In this document: piece by piece, positions 51,993-59,848 of the stretch
Position numbering within the stretch: position 1 is the stretch's first letter
How the letters are laid out: the number at the start of each line of letters is the position of its first letter
Translations under genes and position numbers: made by a program
Notes under the pieces: model-generated
The model's database searches: none
Told to the model about the DNA's origin: nothing
Seen by the model: the letters and a program-made list of their open reading frames with translations, nothing else
NCBI GenBank assembly: GCA_046484285.1
Contig: JAWOBP010000117.1
Location: 13,393 to 77,392 of the forward strand
Reading direction: 5' to 3'
DNA from: CAZHCG01 sp046484285
GTDB taxonomy: Bacteria > Myxococcota_A > Polyangia > JAAYKL01
Length of the DNA: 64,000 bases

Positions 51993-53882
51993 ATGTCTAG
52001 ATGTGCTTCCCAGGCGCCGCCGTTCTTCTTTTCAGGTGCGAGCCTCGCGATGCTCGCTGCCGGGCTGATCGCCGCGGCCGGCTGCGGTGATCGCGGACCT
52101 GCGGGGGAAAGGGGGGCGGATCGGCGGCAGGCGGTCGAGCAAGGCTCGCGGCCGGCGGCGGACGCGGCCGGTGCGGGCGGGGGCGCCAGGATCGACGCGG
52201 GCGAGCCCGAGCCCGAGCCCGAGCCGGACCCGCGCCTCGAGCAGCTTCGGAGCCTTTGGGAGCGCCACCGCGACGTTTTGATCGAGCACTTTGCCGCCGG
52301 GCTGAGCGAGGACGAGCGGCTGATGCTGCTCGAGCTGGAGCGCGCCGCGGAGATAGTGGAGGAGATCTACATCTTGCAGCTCGACGCTCGGGGCCTGGAG
52401 CGGCGCGAGCAGGTGGCCGAGCGCGGTGTCGAGATCGAGCGGCGGCTCTTCGAGCGCTACCGCTCCGCGAGCTGCGGGCTGGAGGAGCGGCGCTGCGACC
52501 TGCTGCCCGACACGCAGCCTTCCGAAACGAGCGGTGTGCTGTGGCCCGATGATATCTCGAAAAAGGAGATCGAGAGCCTGCGCAGCCAGATCAACGGCCG
52601 CGAGCTGCTCAGCCCGTTCACCGCGGTGCGGCGGGCAAGGCGAGGACGGCTGCGCGCCGTTCCCTACGCGCGGGTCGACGAGCTCGGCGAGCCGCTGCAG
52701 CGTCTGGCCGGGGCGCTCAGGCGGGCCGCCGAGCACGCGCCCCACGCCTCGCTCGGGAAGTTTTTACGATCTCGAGCCGCGGCTCTCACCGTTAGCGATC
52801 CATTTCCCTACGACGAGAGCGACAGGCTCTGGATCGCGGTCGAGGGCGACTGGGAGGTGACGGTCGGCCCCTACGAGACCTACCGCGATCCGCACGGGAT
52901 CAAGGCCATCTTCGAGATGGTGGTGGGCCGCCGGGACGCCGAGCTGACAGCCGAGATAGAGAGCGCGGCCGAAGAGCTGGAGGAGGCGGAGCGGGCGCTG
53001 CTGGGCTCGATTGAAGGAGACGCCGGCCCGAGGATCGGCCGGGGGGCGAAGCGGCCCGCGATCCGCGCGATCGAGGTCTGGCTGGCCTCCGGCGACGCGC
53101 GGCGCCCGTCCGGGGCGATGCTGGCCTACCACCTGCCCAACCGGGGGGCCGCCGCGCGGGACGGGCTGTCCAAGAAGGTGCTGCTGGCCAACCACGCGCG
53201 GGCCTTCGACGAAGCGATGCAGAGGCGGGCGAGGCTGTTGATCGCTTCCGAGCAGGTCGGACACGTCGACGCCCGAGCGCGGGTCGCCTGCGTGGCGTTC
53301 CACGAGCTGGCCCACGGCCTCGGCGCCGGGAGTGAGACGGAGATCGAGGTCGACGGCAAGCGCACGACCGCGGGCGAGGCTCTCCCGGGCCACTTCCAGC
53401 TGATCGAGGAGATCAAGGCGGACGCGGTCGGCCTGTGGCTGTCGTACAGAGAGGCGGGAGAGGGGGAGGGCGGCTCCGAAGCCTTCGAGCGTCGCGCGCT
53501 GTCCTGGCTGGCGCAGCTGCTGGGACTGCTGGTCGGGCCGCTGGAGGGAACCCACGCCCGGGCCGCGGCGGTCGAGCTGGGTCGCTATTTCGACGCCGGC
53601 GCTCTCGTCTGGGAGGAGGGCGAGGGGCGGCTGCGCGTCGACTTCGAGAAGCTGCCGGCCGCGGTGGAGGCGCTGGCGCAGGAGGCCGTCTCGATCCAGC
53701 TCGCCGGAGATCGGTCCCGGGCAGAGAAGCTGGTCGAAAGGTACTTGGAGGAGCGGGACGGAAAAATCTTCCTGCGCGGACGCCCGGCCGAGGTGCGGCG
53801 GGCCGCGGTCGAGAAGCTGGGGGCTGCCGGCATTCGTCCGCCCTCGCTACGCTACGAGGTCAGCGGTCTTCGAGACAGTTGA
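51993..53882 (+). CDS. M49-like (dipeptidyl-peptidase III-type) zinc lipoprotein
   Basis: A 629-aa lipoprotein (lipobox AAAGC, Cys31), then a disordered Ala/Glu/Pro linker and a large helical protein. Zinc residues resemble family M49: FHELAHGLG supplies His437, Glu438 and His441, and LIEEIKADAVG supplies Glu472/Glu473 and Asp477. Classic DPP III has HELLGH and EECRAE-type motifs, so this is a divergent relative with the shorter HExxH spacing. Related bacterial proteins act as peptidases or are fused to other domains. Anchored at the membrane or outside, it could trim peptides. Confidence 0.75.
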   Translation: MSRCASQAPPFFFSGASLAMLAAGLIAAAGCGDRGPAGERGADRRQAVEQGSRPAADAAGAGGGARIDAGEPEPEPEPDPRLEQLRSLWERHRDVLIEHFAAGLSEDERLMLLELERAAEIVEEIYILQLDARGLERREQVAERGVEIERRLFERYRSASCGLEERRCDLLPDTQPSETSGVLWPDDISKKEIESLRSQINGRELLSPFTAVRRARRGRLRAVPYARVDELGEPLQRLAGALRRAAEHAPHASLGKFLRSRAAALTVSDPFPYDESDRLWIAVEGDWEVTVGPYETYRDPHGIKAIFEMVVGRRDAELTAEIESAAEELEEAERALLGSIEGDAGPRIGRGAKRPAIRAIEVWLASGDARRPSGAMLAYHLPNRGAAARDGLSKKVLLANHARAFDEAMQRRARLLIASEQVGHVDARARVACVAFHELAHGLGAGSETEIEVDGKRTTAGEALPGHFQLIEEIKADAVGLWLSYREAGEGEGGSEAFERRALSWLAQLLGLLVGPLEGTHARAAAVELGRYFDAGALVWEEGEGRLRVDFEKLPAAVEALAQEAVSIQLAGDRSRAEKLVERYLEERDGKIFLRGRPAEVRRAAVEKLGAAGIRPPSLRYEVSGLRDS

Positions 53883-53939
53883 AGCTCGCCGGCAGCGTAC
53901 TATCATCCAAGGGGTGAATCACTGGAAAGGGGACGAGAG

Positions 53940-54767
53940 ATGATGCGTTTTTGGATTGTGCTTGCAATGACGATGGCGCTGGCGGCCGGCGGATGCGGGT
54001 CGAGCGACGACTCCGAGCCCGGCGACGGCGGCACGGACGGGGACACGGACGCCGACACCGACGGGGACACGGACGCGGACACCGATAACGACGCGGACAC
54101 GGACACGGACACCCACACCGACACGGACACGGACGCGGACCCGGCCACCGACACGGACACCGACACGGACACCGACACCGGCACGGGGACGGGCTACGAT
54201 GAATGGGGCGAGTGCGACGACAGCTCGGACTGCCCTGACGGAGACTGCGTGCGGGTCCCGGACGAGCCGGGCGGCTGGTGGACCTGCGTCTCGGCGCCGC
54301 CGGATCCGGTCGAGGGGCCGAGCCCCAACCCGGAATCGGACCTGTGCTCGGACGAGACCGACTGTGCGGAAGGCTGCGACTGCTACCGCGTGCAGGAGAT
54401 GTACGCCGGCTTCATTCACCCGCACAACGAGTGCTTCTGCGACGAGTGCGACCAGGCCGCGGACTGCGAGGACCCCGAACAGCAGATCTGCGCACCGGCC
54501 GGGGCCTGGGGGTTTCCCGAAGATCACTGCGTGTACACCGGCTGCAAGGTGGACGCCGATTGCGACATCGTTTCGGGCGGTCACTGCATTCCCTATCTGG
54601 ACGCATGCAGCGCCCTGGAGCCCGGCCCGTTCGCGGGCAAGCACTGCTGGTACCCGGGCGACTGCGCCGGCCACGACGACTGCACCCAGGAGTACCAGGC
54701 CTGCCTGCCCGACTTCGGGGACGAGACCGGCTTTTCGTGCCAGGACCTGATGTGCCCCGGGAAATGA
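53940..54767 (+). CDS. Cys-rich Asp-linker lipoprotein
   Basis: A 275-aa lipoprotein (lipobox AAGGC, Cys19) with AAAGGGGA before the ATG; a second ATG follows directly. Residues 31-85 are an Asp/Thr/Ala linker. The remaining 190 residues contain about 20 Cys in short spacings (ECDDSSDCPDGDC, CAEGCDCYR, CFCDECDQAADC, CKVDADC), which suggests stacked small disulfide units such as CDxxxDC repeats. No enzyme motif. A surface or matrix structural role is the simplest guess. Confidence 0.8.
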   Translation: MMRFWIVLAMTMALAAGGCGSSDDSEPGDGGTDGDTDADTDGDTDADTDNDADTDTDTHTDTDTDADPATDTDTDTDTDTGTGTGYDEWGECDDSSDCPDGDCVRVPDEPGGWWTCVSAPPDPVEGPSPNPESDLCSDETDCAEGCDCYRVQEMYAGFIHPHNECFCDECDQAADCEDPEQQICAPAGAWGFPEDHCVYTGCKVDADCDIVSGGHCIPYLDACSALEPGPFAGKHCWYPGDCAGHDDCTQEYQACLPDFGDETGFSCQDLMCPGK

Positions 54768-54825
54768 GATCGAGATAGCCGAAAAGAGAGAAAAAGAGCC
54801 GCGCACAAAACAGATCGGGCTAAAG

Positions 54826-54853
54826 TTGACAAAAAAGTAATATTTGCTAGACA
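54826..54853 (+). promoter_or_regulatory. Candidate promoter of the Mrp-DUF971 gene
   Basis: TTGACA, a 16-nt spacer and an extended -10 TGC-TAGACA lie 50 nt before the gene start in an AT-rich gap. The -35 is perfect; the -10 is weak without its TG. Confidence 0.45.
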
Positions 54854-54903
54854 GGCGTTCGCCGGGTCGCGGAATCGATTCGGCTCAAAGGAGGATTGCG
54901 CAG

Positions 54904-55986
54904 ATGGGAGGTCTCAATTCGAGTGACGCCCCCGGGCTGGAGCAGGTCTCGCGGATCGTCGCGGTGTCGAGCTGCAAGGGCGGAGTGGGCAAGTCGACCG
55001 TGGCGGTCAACACGGCTTTCGCGATGGCCGCTTCGGGCCTGAAGGTCGGTCTGTTCGATGCGGATATCTACGGACCGAGCCTGACGACCCTGGTGAACGT
55101 GGAGGACACCACGCTGCGTGTCGCAGACGATCTGGTGATTCCGCTCGAGCGAGACGGCGTGCGGATGATGTCGTTCGGCTGGGCCACGCAGCGCAAGGAC
55201 GAGGCCGCGATCATGCGAGGGCCGATGGTCTCCGGTGTCATCCGCCAGCTGCTGGCCACCACGCGCTGGGGAGAGCTGGACTACCTGGTGCTGGATCTGC
55301 CTCCGGGGACCGGCGACATTCAGCTGACGCTGACGCAGATCGTGCCGATCAGGGGCGCGGTGATCGTCACCACTCCCCAGGATCTGAGCTTTGTCGACGT
55401 GGTCAAGGGCATTCGCATGTTCCAAAGGCTGAAGGTGCCCACGCTGGGGGTCGTGGAGAACATGAGCTACTTCGTCTGCGACAACTGCGGGGCCAGGTCT
55501 CATCCGTTCGGAAGCGGAGCGCGCAAGAAGCTGATCGAGCAGTTCGGCATCGAGTCGGCTTTCGAGTTGCCGATCGACCCGATGGTCTCGCGGATGGGAG
55601 ATCGGGGCACTCCGGTCGTGGTCAGCGAGCCCGACAGCGAGCTGAGCGGTTCCTTCCGCCGGATAGCCGAGGCGGTGGCCGCGGAGGTGGATCGGCTGGA
55701 GAAGGGCGCGGTCGCCCCGCCCGAGGTCGAGTACGACGAGAGCGAGAACCGCATCGCGGTTTCTTGGGAGGAGGAGTCGTTCTCGATCGAGCCCAGAGAT
55801 CTGAGGCGGCGCTGCCCCTGCGCTCTGTGCCAGGACGAGCACAGCGGGAAACCGAAGATGGGGATCGACGACATTCCGGAGGATCTCCATCCCACCTCGA
55901 TCAGCCCGATGGGCAACTACGCCGTGGCGATCGACTGGTCGGACGGCCACAACTCGATCTATCCCCACGAGAAGCTGCGCGATTGA
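54904..55986 (+). CDS. mrp: Mrp/ApbC-type Fe-S carrier ATPase fused to DUF971
   Basis: A 360-aa protein. Residues 15-265 are an Mrp/NBP35-family P-loop ATPase: deviant Walker A CKGGVGKST (Lys25 and Lys30), GLFDADIYGPS, LDLPPGTGD and the cluster-binding Cys192-x-x-Cys195 in YFVCDNCG. The N-terminal DUF59 domain of many Mrp proteins is missing. Residues 275-360 are a DUF971 domain (RRRCPCALCQDEH, PMGNYAVAIDWSDGHNS), the N-terminal module of gamma-butyrobetaine hydroxylase-like proteins, with two or three extra Cys. I take the ATG with AAAGGAGG nine nt upstream; an earlier frame extension lacks family similarity. Role: cluster delivery, inferred. Confidence 0.9.
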   Translation: MGGLNSSDAPGLEQVSRIVAVSSCKGGVGKSTVAVNTAFAMAASGLKVGLFDADIYGPSLTTLVNVEDTTLRVADDLVIPLERDGVRMMSFGWATQRKDEAAIMRGPMVSGVIRQLLATTRWGELDYLVLDLPPGTGDIQLTLTQIVPIRGAVIVTTPQDLSFVDVVKGIRMFQRLKVPTLGVVENMSYFVCDNCGARSHPFGSGARKKLIEQFGIESAFELPIDPMVSRMGDRGTPVVVSEPDSELSGSFRRIAEAVAAEVDRLEKGAVAPPEVEYDESENRIAVSWEEESFSIEPRDLRRRCPCALCQDEHSGKPKMGIDDIPEDLHPTSISPMGNYAVAIDWSDGHNSIYPHEKLRD

Positions 55987-56083
55987 CCCCTCTCGATCCG
56001 GAGCGATACCGCGGCTTTTCGTGGTACTCTTGCGTGTGAAAGAGGAACGGACGAAGCTTTTCACACGAGGAGGGAGTTGCGAG

Positions 56084-56803
56084 ATGAGCGCGAGAGCCTG
56101 GATTGTCTTTTTTCTCGTCGCGGTGTCGCTCGGCGCGTGGGGATGCGACGGCGGCGGGGGCGGGGGCGGTGATGCCGACGCCGACGCGGACACGGATGCG
56201 GACGGCGACACGGATGCGGACGGCGACACGGATGCGGACACGGACGCGGACAGCGACGCGGACACGGACGCGGACAGCGACGCGGACACGGACAGCGACA
56301 GCGATACGGACGCCGACGGCGACAGCGACGCCACCGCCTGCCACGAGTCGGCGGAGGACTGGCCCGACGCCTGGGCCCAGATCGAGCAGGAGGTGTTGGT
56401 CCTGGTCAACCAGGAGCGCGCCGCCGGGGCCGACTGCGGATCCGAGGGCTCTTTCGGACCGGCCGATCCGCTGGTCATGGAGGGGCACCTGCAGTGCGCG
56501 GCCCGCGTGCACAGCCTCGACATGGGTACCAACGACTACTTCTCGCACGACAGCCCCGGCGGACCGCTGGGCGACGACCCCTGGCAGCGAATTGCCAACG
56601 CCGGCTATCCGGGCAACCCGGTGGCCGAGAACATCGGCGCGGGCTACGCGAGCGCCGCGGCCGCGGTGGCGGGCTGGATGGGCTCAGACGGTCACTGCGC
56701 CAACATCATGAGCGCCTCGTCCACCGACCTGGGCGTGGGATACGCCCAGGTACAGGGCAGCGAGTGGACCCACTACTGGACGATGAACTTCGGAGCTCAG
56801 TGA
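56084..56803 (+). CDS. Asp-linker lipoprotein with CAP/SCP (YkwD-like) domain
   Basis: A 239-aa lipoprotein (lipobox GAWGC, Cys21) with AGGAGGGAG before the ATG. A poly-Gly run leads into the Asp/Ala/Thr/Ser linker (30-83). The CAP domain follows: VLVLVNQERAAGADC, AARVHSLDMGTNDYFSHDS, AENIGAGYASAAAAV, GHCANIM and HYWTMNFG, with the His and Glu residues expected at the CAP cavity. Bacterial CAP proteins of this type are secreted and of mixed function. Confidence 0.88.
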   Translation: MSARAWIVFFLVAVSLGAWGCDGGGGGGGDADADADTDADGDTDADGDTDADTDADSDADTDADSDADTDSDSDTDADGDSDATACHESAEDWPDAWAQIEQEVLVLVNQERAAGADCGSEGSFGPADPLVMEGHLQCAARVHSLDMGTNDYFSHDSPGGPLGDDPWQRIANAGYPGNPVAENIGAGYASAAAAVAGWMGSDGHCANIMSASSTDLGVGYAQVQGSEWTHYWTMNFGAQ

Positions 56804-56870
56804 GCTTCTTCTTCGATGAAGGCGGCGGGCTCTCTTGTTATACTCCGCCCGCTTTCACCGGAGGTTTTCC

Positions 56871-58220
56871 ATGAGGCGTCTCGTCTTGCCCGCTGTCTTT
56901 TTGCTCTCGCTCGCGTCTGCCTGTGGCGGCGGTCAGCCGGCGCTGGAGGCGGACGTGGGGCTGGCTCCCGAGCAGCGCATCCGCCGGGGGCTGGAGCTGG
57001 CCGAGCAGCGCGACTACGAGGGGGCGCTGGCCGAGTTTCGGGCCGCGCAGCGCGAGCAGCCCACCGCCGCGGGAAGCTTGCGGATCGCCAACGCCAACTT
57101 CAAGCTGGGACACTACGAGTCGGCGCTGGTCGGCTACCGGGCCTACCTGGAGAAGAGGCCCGAGATGCCGGTGGACGAGCGACAGGCCGTGCTGTGGGAG
57201 ATCGAGCGCACGGAAAAGGCGCTGCAAAAAGACGAGGAGCCCGGCGGGCGCAGCCTGGCCGGCCAGTGGTTCCGCGGAGAGCTGGCGAGGCTGCGCGCCG
57301 GGGAGGCGCTGGCCGAAGAACGCTGGGCGGACGCGCGACGGGAGTACGACCAGGCCTACCAGTACCTGGGATACGCCGAGCTCCTCTTCGAGTCGGCGCT
57401 GGCCGCGACCAGGGAGGGAGACCTGCGCGCGGCGCTCGGCAAGTACGAGGAGTACCTGGCCAACGCCATGGGCGGCGTGGCTCCGCAGCGCGAGTACGCG
57501 GTCGGGGCGGAGATAGACCGCTTGCAGGCGATCCTCGACGGCGAGCAGCCAGTCACCGAGGAGAGCCTGGCGGATCGGGTTTACGCCGAGCGTTCCGGGG
57601 TCGAGGAGCCCGAGGGGCCGCCGCCCTCGGTGGAGCTCGGGGCCGGCGCGGGGCCGGTCGAGCCCGAGCCCGAGCCCGAGCCCGAGGCCGAGGTCGAGGT
57701 CGAGGCCGAACCGGAGCCGGATCCGGATCCGGAGCCGAGACCCGCGGCCGACATCAAGGAGAGCCCGTACGGGGTCGCCTCTCCGCCGAAGCCGAGACCG
57801 GAGCCGGAGCCCGAGCCGGAGGTCGCACAGACCGAAAAGGAGGAGAAGGCGGGCTATCGACGGCTCTCCCCGGAGAAGACGCCGAGCGAGCGGCGCAAGG
57901 AGCCCGTGAGAGTCGAGCGCGAGCCTGCCACTATCGAGGATCTCCTGTTCTACGCGGGGTCGCGGAGCAGCTCGGTCCGCTACCGCGCGGTGCGCGACCT
58001 GATCCCGATTCCCGGCGAGCGCGCTCGGCGCGCACTGGTCGAGCGCATGACCGAGGACACCAACCTCCAGGTTCGGATCGCGGCTATCCGCGGCCTGGCC
58101 GCGCGCAGGTCGAGCCGCTCGATTCCGGCGATGCGCCGCGCGCTGATCACCGCGGCGACCTCCCAGGAGAGGGCCGTGCTCAAAGACGCGATCTCCGAGA
58201 TACAGGAGTCGTTCAAGTAG
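56871..58220 (+). CDS. TPR and HEAT-repeat lipoprotein
   Basis: A 449-aa lipoprotein (lipobox ASAC, Cys18) with CCGGAGGT seven nt before the ATG. TPR-like helices cover about 30-230 (GLELAEQRDYEGALAEFRAA, ANFKLGHYESALVGYRAYL). A Glu-Pro repeat linker (about 260-330) leads to HEAT-like helices at the C-terminus (SVRYRAVRDLIPIPG, LQVRIAAIRGLAARRSS). A TATACT box stands 27 nt before the start. It probably acts as a protein-protein scaffold at the envelope. Confidence 0.82.
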   Translation: MRRLVLPAVFLLSLASACGGGQPALEADVGLAPEQRIRRGLELAEQRDYEGALAEFRAAQREQPTAAGSLRIANANFKLGHYESALVGYRAYLEKRPEMPVDERQAVLWEIERTEKALQKDEEPGGRSLAGQWFRGELARLRAGEALAEERWADARREYDQAYQYLGYAELLFESALAATREGDLRAALGKYEEYLANAMGGVAPQREYAVGAEIDRLQAILDGEQPVTEESLADRVYAERSGVEEPEGPPPSVELGAGAGPVEPEPEPEPEAEVEVEAEPEPDPDPEPRPAADIKESPYGVASPPKPRPEPEPEPEVAQTEKEEKAGYRRLSPEKTPSERRKEPVRVEREPATIEDLLFYAGSRSSSVRYRAVRDLIPIPGERARRALVERMTEDTNLQVRIAAIRGLAARRSSRSIPAMRRALITAATSQERAVLKDAISEIQESFK

Positions 58221-58352
58221 CCGGTCGGACCGATTTGGTCACCCACGCTTTCATAATCGACCTTTTTTCTGCTATATTGCTCTCGGCAAAGGAGTCTTCC
58301 GAGACGGAAGAAGCCGCAGAAAAGGGGTTTTTCAACGACGAGGAGTCGAGCC

Positions 58353-59840
58353 ATGAAGACGGACAAGCTGGTCCGGTTGCTCGGGGCGGCGCTGGTCGTC
58401 TCGCTGATCGCGGCGCCGGGAAGCGTCGCCGCGGACGACGGGGAGCTGGAGAGAATCAAAGAGGCGATCGAAGAGGAGGGCCTCGAGTGGACGGCCGCAG
58501 AGACGTCGGTCTCCAGGCTGTCGGACGAGGAGTTTCGCTCGATGCTGATCCCGCCGGGCAGCCAGGCGACGATGGAGAGCATCTTCGACGAGACGCCCGT
58601 GCAGGGATTCGAGCCCCATCCGATTCCGGACTGGGTGCCCAAACCCGCTCCGGAAGACCCGGTCTTCGACTGGGCCGACGTCGACGGCGAGAACTGGACC
58701 ACTCCGGTCCGCAACCAGGGAATGTGCGGCGCGTGCACGATCTTCGCGGCCGTGGGAGCGATCGAAGGGGCGGCCAACGTGAGCGCCGGCGCTCCCGATC
58801 TCGACCTGGATCTGTCCGAGCAGAACCTGCTGTCGTGCACGTCGGTGAGCTGCGGCGGCGGCGGGTTGTCTCCGGTCCAGGGTTTCAACAGGGCACAGAA
58901 CTACGGCGTCCCCGACGAGGCCTGCCACCCGTACGACGCCAACGACGGCGACTGCGGAGATGCCTGCGCCGACTTCGAACAGCGCAAGCTGCACGTCACC
59001 GAGTGGGGCTGGGTCGCCGGCGGGATGTTCCAGACGCCGACCGACCAGGAGATCAAGGAGGCGCTCTCCTACGGTCCGGTCGCGACGACTATCGAGGTCA
59101 TGTCCGATTTCGAGACCTACTCCGAAGGGGTCTACGAGCCGACCCAGGGCGCGACCCAGGTGGGCGGTCATGCGCTGATCATCACCGGCTGGAACGACGA
59201 GCACGATAGCTGGTACGGAAAGAACAGCTGGGGCCCGTACTGGGGGCAGGACGGCTACTTCGAGATCAAGCGCGGCGTGTGCGGGTTCGGCGGCTCCTTC
59301 ACCGCCTGGGTGACCGTTGACACCTCTCAGATCTCGGGAGCCTTCGAGCTGAGCGAGGATTGGCTGGCCCAGACCCTGGAAAAGGATTCGGGCGACACCG
59401 GAGTGCGGGAGACCTCGTTGACGCGGACCTTCGGCGAAGGGGACATTCCGTTCAAGGTGGAGCTCTCCGAGGACGTGCCGTGGGTTACGATCGACCCCGA
59501 GGAGGGTGCGATCGTGGGAGAGGATCCCGCGGTGGTCAGCTTCACCTTCGACGAGGCCGCCTGGGACGAGCCGGAGATCACCGCCAAGACCATCCAGGCG
59601 TTCTTCATCGGGCCGGCCGGGTTCAGCCGCACCGCCGACGTCCGCATCTCCATCTACGATCCCTCCGGCAGCGACGCCGACGCGGATGCGGACGCCGATG
59701 CCGACGCGGACGGCGATACGGACACCGACACGGCGGCCGACGCCGGCACGGGCGGCGGCGACGACAGCGGCTGCGGCTGCCGCGCGGCCGGAAGCTCTCG
59801 GACGGGCGGAGCGCTCGCCTCTTTGCTCTTTTTGATCTGA
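58353..59840 (+). CDS. Papain-like (C1) cysteine protease with MYXO-CTERM-like tail
   Basis: A 495-aa exported protease with a Sec signal, an I29-type or other propeptide region (30-105) and a C1 catalytic domain. Catalytic residues are Gln122, Cys128 (NQGMCGACTIF), His273 (GGHALIITGW) and Asn291 (GKNSWGPYWG). A beta domain (345-435) follows, then an Asp/Ala linker and the tail CGCRAAGSSRTGGALASLLFLI. That tail has the GCGC and hydrophobic parts of a MYXO-CTERM sorting signal, but the helix is short and the usual Arg run is missing. AAGGGG lies far upstream; the ribosome site near the ATG is weak. Confidence 0.88.
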   Translation: MKTDKLVRLLGAALVVSLIAAPGSVAADDGELERIKEAIEEEGLEWTAAETSVSRLSDEEFRSMLIPPGSQATMESIFDETPVQGFEPHPIPDWVPKPAPEDPVFDWADVDGENWTTPVRNQGMCGACTIFAAVGAIEGAANVSAGAPDLDLDLSEQNLLSCTSVSCGGGGLSPVQGFNRAQNYGVPDEACHPYDANDGDCGDACADFEQRKLHVTEWGWVAGGMFQTPTDQEIKEALSYGPVATTIEVMSDFETYSEGVYEPTQGATQVGGHALIITGWNDEHDSWYGKNSWGPYWGQDGYFEIKRGVCGFGGSFTAWVTVDTSQISGAFELSEDWLAQTLEKDSGDTGVRETSLTRTFGEGDIPFKVELSEDVPWVTIDPEEGAIVGEDPAVVSFTFDEAAWDEPEITAKTIQAFFIGPAGFSRTADVRISIYDPSGSDADADADADADADGDTDTDTAADAGTGGGDDSGCGCRAAGSSRTGGALASLLFLI

Positions 59841-59848
59841 CCCCTTTT

